The notes under the pieces were generated by a model. It was not told the origin of the DNA. It saw nothing but the letters and a program-made list of their open reading frames with translations, and searched no databases. A stretch of DNA of 64,000 nt, taken from assembly GCA_016208495.1 (NCBI GenBank), contig JACQXX010000056.1, positions 62,001 through 126,000 on the forward strand. The letters run 5' to 3'. Positions 16,190 through 25,824 of this stretch are shown here, piece after piece. The position numbers were made by a program, and so were the translations under genes. Each line of letters starts with the position of its first letter. Position 1 is the stretch's first letter. This stretch comes from Acidobacteriota bacterium (GTDB taxonomy: Bacteria > Acidobacteriota > Blastocatellia > Chloracidobacteriales > Chloracidobacteriaceae).

Positions 16190-16518
16190 AGCGTGAATAG
16201 CGAAATAGTCAAATCCAGAGCATTTTTCTATTGTCACCCTGCCCCCATAAGCGCCAGGATAAGAAAACCTGTGTCCTTTCCGTTGGTATTGAATGATGCT
16301 CTTGTTAGGCTTGGGTCGCGTCCTGGTCGTGACCGTGGGCTTCGCACCACGGCTATTACACGACAACCCTCCGGGCCTGAAACCTTGTCCCCCCTGTCCC
16401 CCTGTTCTCTGTGATTGTGGCGCCCAATTTGCGGACTTCTCACCAGCGGCTGTTTGTTGAATTTTAGAAATTAAACAAATGGCTTTATTTTCAATTTGTT
16501 AAGGCAGGTGAGAAAAAT
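16190..16518. other. Spacer with a solitary element end
   Basis: No gene is visible. At 16247-16264 the sequence ATAAGCGCCAGGATAAG equals the terminal repeat of the mobile element found at 33.0 and 53.9 kb, but no second end or matching interior follows. Runs of CCCCCTGTCCCCC and ATAGCGAAATAG type simple sequence surround it. An A+T-rich 60 bp precedes the pilin gene. Confidence 0.5.
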
Positions 16519-17046
16519 ATGAAGCAAATTCAATTGATTCAATTGAAAAAACAACGTGTCAATCAGAAAGGTTTAACTTTAATTGAGCTATTAATGGTGA
16601 TTGCCATCATCGGGATTGTGGCATCACTGAGCGTAGCTGCCCTTCAAAGAGCATTTGGCAGTGCCTATGAGGCGCGGGCGATTGCCAATGTGCGCTCAAT
16701 TGTGACCGCCCAGTTTGAATTCAACGCCACTCGTGGTCGGTTTGGCACCTTTCCTCAGCTTATGAGCGAAAATGGTAATCTGAGTGATCAATTTCAACGC
16801 TACATTGGCGGTGCGGGTGCCAGTGAGGTCGTGAGTGATGGACGCTTTGACTACAGTTTTCGCTTTGACCGGGGCGCCACCGGTTTTACGCTCGATGCTG
16901 ACCCCAAGCCCGAATATGCCCGGCGATTTCGGCGCTTCCGGTTTCGTATTCGCCAAACCGTCCGGGGGCAGTTTGGGGTAATTCTGGCCAGTCCTCCGTC
17001 TGTCGAATCCCCACCCGATAGCAGCTACAAACCCATCGGCAACTGA
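16519..17046 (+). CDS. Type IV pilin-like protein with prepilin leader
   Basis: 175-residue pilin or pseudopilin. A short basic leader (MKQIQLIQLKKQRVNQKG) ends at the prepilin peptidase site, followed by LTLIELLMVIAIIGIVASLS, the methylated N-terminal helix with the key Glu5. Residue +1 is Leu rather than the usual Phe. The helix continues into a mainly beta C-terminal head with no cysteine pair, so the D-loop disulfide of classical PilA is absent; it may be a minor pilin or GspG/H-like subunit. A GGTGAG site lies 6 nt before the ATG. pilT, the probable retraction ATPase, is at 45.8 kb. Confidence 0.85.
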   Translation: MKQIQLIQLKKQRVNQKGLTLIELLMVIAIIGIVASLSVAALQRAFGSAYEARAIANVRSIVTAQFEFNATRGRFGTFPQLMSENGNLSDQFQRYIGGAGASEVVSDGRFDYSFRFDRGATGFTLDADPKPEYARRFRRFRFRIRQTVRGQFGVILASPPSVESPPDSSYKPIGN

Positions 17047-17110
17047 TTTTTTCGGTTGCGTCAACCCAAAGCCCTGAACAAAAGGTTGATTTAACTTCAA
17101 TCAAAATTAA

Positions 17111-17141
17111 ATTTAACTGTATCAACAGGATACAGTTAAAT
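17111..17141. other. 13-bp perfect inverted repeat
   Basis: ATTTAACTGTATC and GATACAGTTAAAT flank AACAG. It lies 64 bp after the pilin stop. It may stabilise the 3' end of the mRNA or bind a dimeric regulator. Confidence 0.5.
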
Positions 17142-17156
17142 ACCGGGAACCTGATA

Positions 17157-17195
17157 ACGAAGCCGAAGATCCCTGAAATTCTGGCTTCGTTTTTT
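17157..17195 (+). terminator. Intrinsic terminator after the pilin gene
   Basis: ACGAAGCC (17157-17164) pairs with GGCTTCGT (17183-17190), followed by a T-run. The remaining 200 bp to the next gene show nothing I can name. Confidence 0.75.
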
Positions 17196-17398
17196 ATTTT
17201 TGACGCAATTCATTTATTTTCAACTATTTGTGCTTGTTCTGGAGGGAGTGGAATATCATTTTGGATCATGAAAAAAGCTGTGGCACGGGTGTTGCATTAG
17301 AGGATGTCAACGAAAGTCACATAACTTGATGCGGAATCAAGAGTTATTTGACTTTGAACCCAATTTATTTTTGAACTTGAAAGGATTTGAAAAACTGT

Positions 17399-17779
17399 AT
17401 GAAAATCGTTAACCCACTCTCATTGATCAAAACCTGCTTGCTGATGTGCGCTTTTATGGTGACGCTGGTCACCAGCACCGCTCCGGTGAAAGCGGCGATT
17501 GTGCAAGATAACCAGCCGACGGCTGTTTCAAAAACAGTGGCGGCGCCGGCCACCAAAGAACGAAAAGCCAATCCCAACACCCAGTATGGAAAAGCCCAGC
17601 AACTTTTAAAAGGTGCTGGATTGTACCGGGGTGAAGTGACTGGCTACAAAAACGACGAAACAGTTGAGGCGTTAAAAGCCTATCAACAGCAAAATAATCT
17701 GAAAGTCACCGGGACGCTGAGCAAAGAGACCAAAGACAAAATGGGGATCGTTGCCGGCACCAGCAAATCTGTAAAGTAA
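17399..17779 (+). CDS. Secreted peptidoglycan-binding-like small protein
   Basis: 126-residue exported protein. A signal peptide spans about residues 1-33 (LLMCAFMVTLVTSTAPVKAA). Residues about 57-110 look like a PG_binding_1 fold: YGKAQQLLKGAGLYRGEVTGYKND (split by the G-x-x-x-G turn), then VEALKAYQQQNNLKVTG and LSKETKDKM, the usual 'number of residues, then L-x-x-T' pattern. No catalytic domain is attached. The ATG at 17399 has AAGGA 13 nt upstream; a TTG at 17387 is too close to that site. It ends in a strong terminator, so it is a single-gene unit. Confidence 0.8.
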   Translation: MKIVNPLSLIKTCLLMCAFMVTLVTSTAPVKAAIVQDNQPTAVSKTVAAPATKERKANPNTQYGKAQQLLKGAGLYRGEVTGYKNDETVEALKAYQQQNNLKVTGTLSKETKDKMGIVAGTSKSVK

Positions 17780-17852
17780 GATCAACTTCCATCCTTCGTT
17801 CTTCGAGCTTTACTGCAGAGTGTCTTGTTCATCCCTGAGTGTCAGGTCTTTT

Positions 17853-17891
17853 GACCCTTTTCCAGAATATTGGAAAAGGGTCTCTTTTTTT
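17853..17891 (+). terminator. Strong intrinsic terminator
   Basis: GACCCTTTTCCA and TGGAAAAGGGTC form a 12-bp perfect stem with a 6-nt loop, then a T-rich tail. It closes the peptidoglycan-binding gene. The 434 bp from here to the next start codon are A+T-rich and show no gene. Confidence 0.92.
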
Positions 17892-18325
17892 GTGAGTTGA
17901 TTCATATTTTTGGATTTTCATTCATTATTCTGCAAGTTTGGGTTATTGAGATCACTGGGAACCCATCAGAATTGGCGCTTTCTCGAAAAATAGATAACCG
18001 GCACTGGTAGTTTTCCCGACTGATATTTGATTGAATTCAAAGTACTTAAAAGAATTAATTGCTAATAAGTGATTTCTGACTAGATTGATTTACAGTGCTA
18101 TCCCACTTCCTGGCGTGAGAATTGCTAGCTTGCTGTGCATTCCATTTTTTTGAACCCCCAATCAGTTTGCTCAAAACAATCAAAAAGATAACTCCTCAGG
18201 CTGTAAACCAGCTTCTGCCTGCGAAATGCCTTGTTCCTTATCAACTTCAGTTTATTTGGAGCAGGTTTAAGTTGGTTCCTTTTTTTGCAGGTCAACAAAC
18301 AAGAATTGATACGGAGGGATGTACA

Positions 18326-21300
18326 ATGAAAGCAAAGGTTTGGTCTTTTACTCACTCCTTGATTCTCGCCATCGGGCTGATTTTGATCGCAAGCCAGGTA
18401 ACGGTTTTCGCTCAGTCAGCAACGGGTGGAATTCGGGGACTTGTGACTGATGAAAGCGGTGCCGTGCTCGCCGGCGCCGAAATCAAACTCAAAGGTGTAG
18501 ATACGGGTGCTGAAGCATCAACCACCACGTCTGGTGATGGATTGTTTCGCCTTCCGGCTCTGACACCAGGGTTGTATAACGTCACGGTCGTTGCCGCAGG
18601 CTTCAAGCGTGGCGAATTTACCTCGGTTGCGATTAAACTGGGGACTGACATTACCTTAAATGTCACGCTTCAACCGGGCGGCGCTGATGAAATTGTCGAA
18701 GTTTCCGCCAGTGACAACGTTGTGTTACAGCGTGATGTCTCGCAGCTTTCCACCAATTTTGAATCGCGCAAAATCACGGATTTGCCGATCAACACGGCTG
18801 GCGGTGGTGTGGACAGCATTGCCTACCTGACACCCGGTGTCGTCAACCCGGCGGATGCTGGTTTTACCAACACCAATGGCGGCGGCGGGATTTCGTCCAA
18901 CGGTGGACGTTCGCGCTCCAACAACTTCAGCATTGATGGTCAGGACAACAATGACATTTCGGTGGCTGGTCCATCATTCTTTGTGGACAACGCCGACCTG
19001 GTTCAGGAATTCCAGATCATTACCAACAACTTCTCCGCTGAATATGGCCAGTCGTCAGGCGCGGTCGTGAATATCGTGTCCAAAGGTGGCACCAATGAAT
19101 TTCACGGAACACTGTCATATTTCTTCCGTGACCGGAAGAATCTGGATTCGTTGACCAACATTGAACGTCGCCAGGGATTGAAAGATCCGCCAGCCCGGGT
19201 CACCAATACCTTTGGCGCCACGTTTGGCGGACCGATTGTCAAAGACAAATTGTTGTTTTTTGCCAGTTATCAGGGGATTCGGCAAACGGAATCGTCCTTG
19301 TCACAGTCCACGGCTTCGGGGTTGACCCCAACACCCGCCGGTTTGCAAACCCTGTTGGGAATTGCTGATTCCAACATTGCCGGTGTGATTCGAGCGGCGG
19401 CGCCGTTCAACATTTCAAACGGCAACCCGACCATTCGGCCTGACATCGCCACCCGGTTGATTCCGGTGACGGTGGGTGGTCGCACGGCTCAGGTTGAATT
19501 CGGTGCGATTTCGCGCCAGATCAATCAGCCATTTGAAGAAAACTTTGGTTCCATCCGCCTGGATTGGAACAAGAGCGAAAAACTGCGCATTTTTGGCCGC
19601 TATTTCTACTCCAAACAGGAAAGCGCCAATGCGACTGGAAACTTCCAGAACGGGTTCTTCGGAGATGTCCCGGCCCGCACCCAGCAGGCCGGTGGCACGA
19701 TTGTGTACCAGCTTTCACCCAATGCGGTGAATGAAACCCGAATCAACTACAGCCGCATCCGCGTGTTCTTTGGCGGTGGTGGAAACAGCACGATTCCGTC
19801 AGCCAGCGATGCCGGGTCGGCGGTGGCCTTCTTTAACCTGCCGGCTGGTTTTCTGGATTGGGGCGTGGCGACCAACCTGCCCCAGGGCCGTATCAATGAC
19901 AACTATCAGGTGTTAAACAATTTCTCCTACATCGCCGGGAAGCACTCGCTCAAGATGGGGCTTGATCTCAAGCGCCGCTTGACCGATTCTTTCTTCCTGC
20001 CGCTGCAGAACGGTCAGTTCAACTTCACCAATTTCAATAACTTCTCCAGCAACGTCGTTGCCTCAGGGAACATTGCATTTGGTGAAAACGTGGTGAACTT
20101 CCCGGAATTCGACCAATTCTACTATTTCCAGGATGACTGGCGGATTCGTGAAAACCTGACCCTCAACCTCGGCGTGCGCTATGAAAATAGCGGCCAGCCA
20201 ATCAACGTGCTCAATGATATTACCACTGAACGTGAATCAAATCCGGAAACGGCATTGTTCCGGTTGGATGTGCCGCTTGAAGATCGCATCGTGCGCCGCA
20301 TTGAAACCGACAAAAACAACTTTGCTCCTCGGCTTGGGTTTGCCTACTCCCCACGGTTCTGGAAAAAGATTTTTGGCGATAGCAACACGGTGTTCCGTGG
20401 CGGATACGGGATTGCCTATGATTTGGCGTTCTACAACATCTTGTTGAACGTGCAGACCTCAACCCCAACTGTCTTTTTGGTGAGCGTCCCCGGTGGCGCC
20501 GGAATCGTTCCGGCTGACCCAACTGGAACCTCGGTTCGTGGTGCTTTACAGCGCCTGGCGCCACTCCGCACCCTGGATCCGCGCCTGTTGAACCGCACTA
20601 ATGTCGCTCAAGACTTCCATGCTCCATATACCCAGCAGTATTCCTTCGGGATGCAGCGCCAGTTTGGCACCAAGACCGTGGCTGAAGTCCGCTATGTCGG
20701 AACGACGTCAATCGGACAGTTCCAATCCGTCAATGCCAACCCGCGCATTGATGCTCTGGCACGTGATTTTCCGGGCTTCCTGCCATCAGGTGTCCGGCCA
20801 TCCCCCAATGGTCGGCTGATTGCCGGTAATGGATTGCTCCGCACGCGTATCAATGGTGCGACCTCAACCTACCACTCACTGCAAACGCGATTGGATACGC
20901 AGGCGATCAAAGATTTGAACCTGGGTATTTCCTATACCTACTCTAAACAACTCGACAACGCGTCTGAAATTTTCGGAACGTTTGCTGGTGGTGCAACAAC
21001 TGCTTTTGCCCAGGATCCATTTAATACAACTGGTAGTGAAAAGTCATTTGGGGCGTTTGATTTCCGCAATGTACTGGCGTTGAACTTCCTGTATGACATT
21101 CCATTTTTCCGCGAACAGCGTGGCGTCGTAGGCAAATTGCTGGGTGGTTTCCAGCTTTCTGGAACGTACCAGGCGCTACCCGGCCAGCGGTACACCCCAG
21201 TTCAGTTCTTCTTCGGCAGCCCATACAACGATGGTGGATTTACGGCGGCATTCAACGGTGCGGCTGAATCGCTGCGTCCGTTCTATGGCAACCCGAATGC

Positions 21301-21739
21301 ACCTGTTGGAACAGTGGCGATTGACCAGCAGACCGCCACGGATGTGTTTGGCTTTACCTCAACCTCGCCAACCGGTTACTTCCTGCTCAATGCCTTCAAC
21401 CAGAACGGCGCTGAGGTTCCAGTCAGCGTCAACGATGTGCGGTTCATTGCCAACACCGGTGCCACGGCCCGGATGTTTGGTTCACCATATGGCAATGTGG
21501 CGCGCAACTCAGAAAAGGGTGACCGGACTTCAATCGGAAACTTTGCGATCTTTAAGACCACCAATGTGACCGAACGCATGAAGCTGCAGTTCCGGGCTGA
21601 ATTCTTTAACGTGTTTAACACCCCGAACCGGGGCGTGCCGGATCCATTCATTGATGATGCGGGAACAACCTTTGCTGATATCAATGAAAACGGTGGTGGA
21701 CGCCGGACGATCCAGTTTGGTCTGAAGTTGATCTTCTAA
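18326..21739 (+). CDS. Oar-like TonB-dependent outer membrane receptor
   Basis: 1137-residue outer membrane protein. The ATG at 18326 has GGAGGG 8 nt upstream and opens a clear signal peptide (ending TVFAQS); the frame is open further upstream but without support. Residues about 33-115 are a carboxypeptidase-regulatory-like beta-sandwich (GIRGLVTDESGAVLAGAEIKL split by the usual turn). The plug follows (NFSIDGQDNND, EFQIITNNFSAEYGQ, VNIVSKGGTNEFHG), then a long beta-barrel with many Y/F-rich strands ending in IQFGLKLIF, with a terminal Phe for barrel assembly. No TonB box is obvious. Large families of such receptors occur in Acidobacteriota. It probably imports plant- or polymer-derived oligomers; the ligand is unknown. 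Confidence 0.93.
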   Translation: MKAKVWSFTHSLILAIGLILIASQVTVFAQSATGGIRGLVTDESGAVLAGAEIKLKGVDTGAEASTTTSGDGLFRLPALTPGLYNVTVVAAGFKRGEFTSVAIKLGTDITLNVTLQPGGADEIVEVSASDNVVLQRDVSQLSTNFESRKITDLPINTAGGGVDSIAYLTPGVVNPADAGFTNTNGGGGISSNGGRSRSNNFSIDGQDNNDISVAGPSFFVDNADLVQEFQIITNNFSAEYGQSSGAVVNIVSKGGTNEFHGTLSYFFRDRKNLDSLTNIERRQGLKDPPARVTNTFGATFGGPIVKDKLLFFASYQGIRQTESSLSQSTASGLTPTPAGLQTLLGIADSNIAGVIRAAAPFNISNGNPTIRPDIATRLIPVTVGGRTAQVEFGAISRQINQPFEENFGSIRLDWNKSEKLRIFGRYFYSKQESANATGNFQNGFFGDVPARTQQAGGTIVYQLSPNAVNETRINYSRIRVFFGGGGNSTIPSASDAGSAVAFFNLPAGFLDWGVATNLPQGRINDNYQVLNNFSYIAGKHSLKMGLDLKRRLTDSFFLPLQNGQFNFTNFNNFSSNVVASGNIAFGENVVNFPEFDQFYYFQDDWRIRENLTLNLGVRYENSGQPINVLNDITTERESNPETALFRLDVPLEDRIVRRIETDKNNFAPRLGFAYSPRFWKKIFGDSNTVFRGGYGIAYDLAFYNILLNVQTSTPTVFLVSVPGGAGIVPADPTGTSVRGALQRLAPLRTLDPRLLNRTNVAQDFHAPYTQQYSFGMQRQFGTKTVAEVRYVGTTSIGQFQSVNANPRIDALARDFPGFLPSGVRPSPNGRLIAGNGLLRTRINGATSTYHSLQTRLDTQAIKDLNLGISYTYSKQLDNASEIFGTFAGGATTAFAQDPFNTTGSEKSFGAFDFRNVLALNFLYDIPFFREQRGVVGKLLGGFQLSGTYQALPGQRYTPVQFFFGSPYNDGGFTAAFNGAAESLRPFYGNPNAPVGTVAIDQQTATDVFGFTSTSPTGYFLLNAFNQNGAEVPVSVNDVRFIANTGATARMFGSPYGNVARNSEKGDRTSIGNFAIFKTTNVTERMKLQFRAEFFNVFNTPNRGVPDPFIDDAGTTFADINENGGGRRTIQFGLKLIF

Positions 21740-21777
21740 GGTTTGCCAAAAACAAAAGTCCTCGATCTATTCTCTCC

Positions 21778-21807
21778 AGGAGGTGGTTATGCCACCTCCT
21801 TTTTTTG
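21778..21807 (+). terminator. Intrinsic terminator after the TonB-dependent receptor
   Basis: AGGAGGTGG and CCACCTCCT form a 9-bp stem with loop TTATG and seven following Ts. The 475 bp after it, up to 22282, hold no gene or structure I can name. Confidence 0.93.
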
Positions 21808-22282
21808 ATGAATTCAACGAATGCCTGCCGCTTAAATCAGGTGAAATACTTGCCAGGCCAGGAAAGTTGGTTAGATGATAACTCCTTATGATTCAATTGG
21901 ATGATTGTTTTGTAATTCAGTTCTCTCATTACGGAGTTCAGGCAAAGAAAGGCATCGGTTTGCCTGGGATTTTATTGTGGTAGGTTTAGAGTTGAATTTA
22001 ACTGGAAATTTCTGGTAGGGTTCTGTATTCATGCGCGCCATCATCACCTTGCGTATGCGACTCGACTCTGCCTCAAGACAAACTCACTTTTTGATTGAAA
22101 GGCTCCCGTCAGAGGAGTTTTGGCCAGACTGCCCTTTTTTCTCCTTCCGAGAGGGCGTTACGCTTGATAGATAGCATTTCATTGATCACCAAGGCTTAGA
22201 CGGTAATCCATCCCGCACACAGGTCATATTTGTATCAGGAAAAGGAGCAATTCTTTACGAATTGCATTGGGAGGCTCAACGG

Positions 22283-24508
22283 ATGTCTTACAGACTGGAG
22301 CAAACGTCTTTCCCGAAGATTCTGTGTGAATGCCATAAACAGCGGCTCAGCGGAACTCTGTCAATTAACCATAATTCCATCAACAAATCGGTTTACTTTG
22401 AGGATGGCGCCACGGTCTATGCCAGTAGCGACATTATCAGTGAGCGGTTTGGCGAACGGTTGCGCCTGTCCGGAAAGCTTTCTCCGGAACAGTTTGATGA
22501 GGCCATCCTGTGCATGCACCTGAGCCAACACCAGCTTGGTGAATGTCTCATTGACCTTGGCTTTCTGCAGGAGGCCGAGGTGAAAACCCTGCTGACCGAA
22601 CAAGTGACCCAAATCATCTTTTCGCTCTTTACCTGGCAGGAAGGGCAATATGACTTCAAGCCTGGCCGAATTGAGATCAAAGGGTTTCGCCTGGCAATGC
22701 CAACAGCGGAAATTATTTTTGAGGGCATCCGCCAGCTTCCGGATCAGCAACTGCTTCGACGCTGGTTGGGGGATTTTAATCGCAAGGTTGTCCCGGCATC
22801 TGATCCCTACATGCTCTTTCAAACCGTTTCGCTCAAACCTCACGAGGCTTATGTCATTTCACGCATGGACGCCCCGTTGAGTATCAATGAGCTTCTGGCA
22901 ATTTCGGGAATTCCTGAAGAGCAACTGTTGCGAACAATTTGTGCCTTGAAAATGGCGGGGATTGTGGAAAGCCTGGAAGGTGATACTCGACCACAACTAT
23001 TTACAAATTCCGTGGCCGAAAGCATGCAGTCACCATCGGATGCCCAGTTCCAGAGCGTTGATGCCGCCGCTGCCGCTCAGTTGTGCTTTGAAGTGACCGA
23101 AGTGGTCCGGCAAATCGAACAAAATGCCGATCACTATCAGGTGCTTGGCGTCAACCGTCGAGCCACCCCAGAAGAAATCAAAAAGGCGTATCGTGAGCGG
23201 GCCAAGAAGTATCATCCAGATCGTCATTCACAACTGGCCGCCTTCGATTTTCAAATAAAATCAGAGCTGGAACGAGTGTTTATTCGGGTGCAAGAAGCCT
23301 ATGGCACGTTAGGTGATGAAACCAAGCGCCGCAAATATGATGCCGCTGTGCGCTTTCCAACGGCGCCCACGGCGCCACCTTCCTCGGGTGTCTCGACAGC
23401 GGCGCCACGACCACCAATGACGCCCCCGGTGTCCACCACGGCGCCACGACCACCAATGACGCCACCTCCAGGGAGTCGCCCTACCTCGACCTTTACGCCA
23501 ACACCAACAAATCAGCCGTTGCGTCCAGCACCACCGCCGTCTGGGCCAAATGCGCCATATCCACCTGCCAGTCCGTACCAAACTCCAGCACCCTATCAGC
23601 CTGCTCCATCGGCATCAACCTATCCGCCGCCAGCCAGACCACCAGCACCGCCGGCAGGGACATATCCACCAGCCCCCCCAGCCGGGCAACGACCAGCAAC
23701 TCCGCCGGGGCAGCCCCAGTACAATACCCCGCTCTCGGTTCAACCGCCGCCAGCCGGGCAACGACCAGCAACTCCACCAGGGCAACCCCAGTACAACACA
23801 CCAAAGCCGTTTCAATCTCCTCCTTCAGGGCCAAACCCGGTACCGCCAGCGGCACCTTCGTCAACCTATCCACCTCCGTCTTCGACGTATCCACCCCAAG
23901 CCCGTCAGCCGAGTGGAAACTATCCACTTCCAGCTTCGACATATCCACCACAATCCCGTCAGCCGAGTGGAAACTATCCACCAGCCGGAAGAGCAACCCC
24001 ATCCACTGGTACTCCCAATCCGTTACCACCATTGCAAACAAGCGGAATTAGCGCAAATTTAAGCGCTTCAGAATATTACATGCGGTGTATTGAATATTTA
24101 GGGAATAACGATCTTGAGAAAGCCTATCAGGCCATCCGGCGGTCGGTTGAAATGCGCCCGAAGAATTCTGAGTACCATGCCCAACTGGCTCGGGTCCTGA
24201 TGAAGATGCAGGGACGCAATAAACAGGCCGAAAAAGAATATTTGGTCGCCATTGAGCTGGATTTGGAAAACCCTGACTTGCCGGATTTATATGTCGAACT
24301 TTCGGACCTCTATCGCAAATTCGGCATGGAACTCAAGGCAAATGAAATGCTCGGTAAGGCACTGGAAATTAACCCTGACCACTATGAAGCGAAGGAAAAA
24401 GCTGAAAAACACGCGCCACCGCCAGAGCCGACCTGGAAAAAAGCCAGTGGTCGGTTTGGCTCACTGGTTGGGAAAGTTTTTAACAAAGGTGATAAAGGGG
24501 GGAGTTAA
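22283..24508 (+). CDS. DUF4388 - J-domain - proline-rich - TPR protein
   Basis: 741-residue multidomain cytosolic protein. The ATG at 22283 has GGGAGG 8 nt before it. Residues about 1-150 resemble DUF4388/PATAN (KQRLSGTLSINHN, VYFEDGATVYASS, LGECLIDLGFLQEAEV), which in relatives mediates regulatory protein contacts. A winged-helix-like segment follows (about 185-230). Residues about 284-352 are a DnaJ domain with HPD at about 310 (KKYHPDRH), so it should stimulate an Hsp70/DnaK. Residues about 356-586 are Pro/Thr/Gln/Ser-rich with repeats such as PPAGQRPATPPGQPQYNTP. A TPR-like helical region closes the protein (about 593-712). It may tether DnaK to a signalling or motility complex. Confidence 0.85.
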   Translation: MSYRLEQTSFPKILCECHKQRLSGTLSINHNSINKSVYFEDGATVYASSDIISERFGERLRLSGKLSPEQFDEAILCMHLSQHQLGECLIDLGFLQEAEVKTLLTEQVTQIIFSLFTWQEGQYDFKPGRIEIKGFRLAMPTAEIIFEGIRQLPDQQLLRRWLGDFNRKVVPASDPYMLFQTVSLKPHEAYVISRMDAPLSINELLAISGIPEEQLLRTICALKMAGIVESLEGDTRPQLFTNSVAESMQSPSDAQFQSVDAAAAAQLCFEVTEVVRQIEQNADHYQVLGVNRRATPEEIKKAYRERAKKYHPDRHSQLAAFDFQIKSELERVFIRVQEAYGTLGDETKRRKYDAAVRFPTAPTAPPSSGVSTAAPRPPMTPPVSTTAPRPPMTPPPGSRPTSTFTPTPTNQPLRPAPPPSGPNAPYPPASPYQTPAPYQPAPSASTYPPPARPPAPPAGTYPPAPPAGQRPATPPGQPQYNTPLSVQPPPAGQRPATPPGQPQYNTPKPFQSPPSGPNPVPPAAPSSTYPPPSSTYPPQARQPSGNYPLPASTYPPQSRQPSGNYPPAGRATPSTGTPNPLPPLQTSGISANLSASEYYMRCIEYLGNNDLEKAYQAIRRSVEMRPKNSEYHAQLARVLMKMQGRNKQAEKEYLVAIELDLENPDLPDLYVELSDLYRKFGMELKANEMLGKALEINPDHYEAKEKAEKHAPPPEPTWKKASGRFGSLVGKVFNKGDKGGS

Positions 24509-24667
24509 CCATGGAGCGCAAACTGAAGAAAGTGGCTTCGGGTCTATCCTTAAACACAACTTCTTCAGCCCATTTTTTTCAGTTCGAAAAAGTACCGTCG
24601 CCTGTCAGAGTACATTCTGATTGCGTTTTTTTGAGACCTGCGCTATTGTGCCGCTTTCCTTTTTTAT

Positions 24668-24745
24668 GGCGGTTGTAGCTCAGTTGGTTAGAGCGCCTGG
24701 TTGTGGCCCAGGAGGTCGTGGGTTCGAGACCCATCAATCGCCCCA
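24668..24745 (+). tRNA. tRNA-His (anticodon GTG)
   Basis: Complete cloverleaf. Acceptor GCGGTTG (24669-24675) pairs with CAATCGC (24735-24741). D-arm AGCTC...GAGC, anticodon stem CCTGG/CCAGG with GTG at 24703-24705, T-arm GTGGG-TTCGAGA-CCCAT. The His-specific extra G(-1) at 24668 faces C73 at 24742, and the CCA end is encoded. Confidence 0.98.
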
Positions 24746-24760
24746 CTTGGAATTAAGATA

Positions 24761-24794
24761 AGGGCTACGCGCACACTGCAGCGTGGCCTTTTTT
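24761..24794 (+). terminator. Intrinsic terminator after tRNA-His
   Basis: GGGCTACGC (24762-24770) pairs with GCGTGGCC (24781-24788) with G-U pairs, followed by TTTTTT. Confidence 0.8.
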
Positions 24795-24883
24795 CATTTC
24801 TGGAAGCCTTTTTCCTATCCTCAGGGTCCGAGGGTTGACCCAAGCTCCTCTGACAATCATTCTTCCTAACACCGGCTACGCTT

Positions 24884-25702
24884 ATGATGGATTCTTCTGC
24901 ATTTGCCCAACCCGAGGGGTTTGACAGTTCTTCACTACCGGTTCTTCACCTTCAAGAAATCAGTAAACAATTTGGTACCCAGCCGGTGCTGAGAAACATC
25001 AGTTTTTCAGTTCAGCGTGGCGAAATTTTTGGCTATATCGGTGCCAATGGGGCTGGAAAAACCACAACCATCAAAATCCTGACCGGTTTAATCAAGCCAA
25101 GCCAGGGAAATGCCTTCGTTTGCGGCCACAGTATTCTGACTGACTCCTTACACGTCAAAGCACGCGTTGGATATCTTCCTGAATCCGGTGCCTTATTTGA
25201 AAAGCTCTCTGCCCGTGAATATCTCACCTTAACGGGTCAACTTCATAAATTACCCGCCCATCAGCTTCCGGATTGTGTTCAGGAATGGCTCAAATTCTTT
25301 GGACTTTCAGACAAGGCTGACCAGCAAATGGGGACATTCTCAAAAGGCATGAAGCAGAAAGTCTGCTGGATTGCCGCCTTGATGCACAACCCAGATGTCT
25401 TGATTCTGGACGAGCCGTTAAACGGGTTGGATGTCGAAACCGTGGCGCGGGCGAAAGATCTGATGAAGTATCTGGTGGCGAGTGGAAAAACCATTTTTTA
25501 CTCATCACACATGATTGATATCGTCGAAAAAGTATGCACCCGCATCGCCGTGCTCAATGCTGGTCGGTTAATTGGCATTGGCACGATTCCGGAAATTGTA
25601 GCCTTATCTGGAGAGCCCACCCTTGAGCAAGCTCTTTTAAAACTGTGGCAAGGTCAGCCATTGCACCACCCCTCCGAATCGAATGATAAAATGACAAGGT
25701 GA
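24884..25702 (+). CDS. ABC transporter ATP-binding protein
   Basis: 272-residue ATPase subunit of an ABC-2 type exporter. Walker A GANGAGKTT, Q-loop region, signature FSKGMKQKV, Walker B DVLILDEPLNGLD, and the switch His in YSSHMIDIVE are all present. The signature has Phe-Ser-Lys-Gly-Met rather than LSGGQ, as in CcmA/NatA-like drug or lipid exporters. The ATG at 24884 is followed by a 20-residue non-conserved leader. The partner membrane protein is the next gene, 539 bp downstream, which is an unusually wide gap for this pair and is filled by repeat arrays and an inverted-repeat element. Confidence 0.92.
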   Translation: MMDSSAFAQPEGFDSSSLPVLHLQEISKQFGTQPVLRNISFSVQRGEIFGYIGANGAGKTTTIKILTGLIKPSQGNAFVCGHSILTDSLHVKARVGYLPESGALFEKLSAREYLTLTGQLHKLPAHQLPDCVQEWLKFFGLSDKADQQMGTFSKGMKQKVCWIAALMHNPDVLILDEPLNGLDVETVARAKDLMKYLVASGKTIFYSSHMIDIVEKVCTRIAVLNAGRLIGIGTIPEIVALSGEPTLEQALLKLWQGQPLHHPSESNDKMTR

Positions 25703-25824
25703 CAAGGGGACAGGGTGACAAGGGAACAAGGGGACAGGGTGACAAGGGAACAAGGGGACAAGGGGGACAAGGTGACAAGGTGACAAGGTGATCATATGTC
25801 AAAATCGCAGTTTGCCACCTTGTC
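25692..25824. repeat. Octamer array GTGACAAG
   Basis: About 13 degenerate 8-bp units (GGTGACAA, GGGGACAG, GGGAACAA). Near 25810 the orientation flips (GCCACCTTGTCAC). Similar units in reverse complement lie beyond the permease gene at 27935-28040. Confidence 0.85.

Noticed and set aside
16193-16414. Small + strand open frame after hemW
   Set aside because: It contains the solitary element end and simple CCCCTGTCCCC text, with no ribosome site or known motif.
18122-18325. Longer N-terminus of the TonB-dependent receptor
   Set aside because: The frame is open but basic and unlike a signal peptide; the ATG at 18326 has a GGAGGG site and a typical signal peptide.
23280-24041. Trp/Arg-rich long open frames opposite the proline-rich region
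   Set aside because: They are the antisense of the biased Pro/Thr/Gln codons of the DUF4388/J-domain gene.
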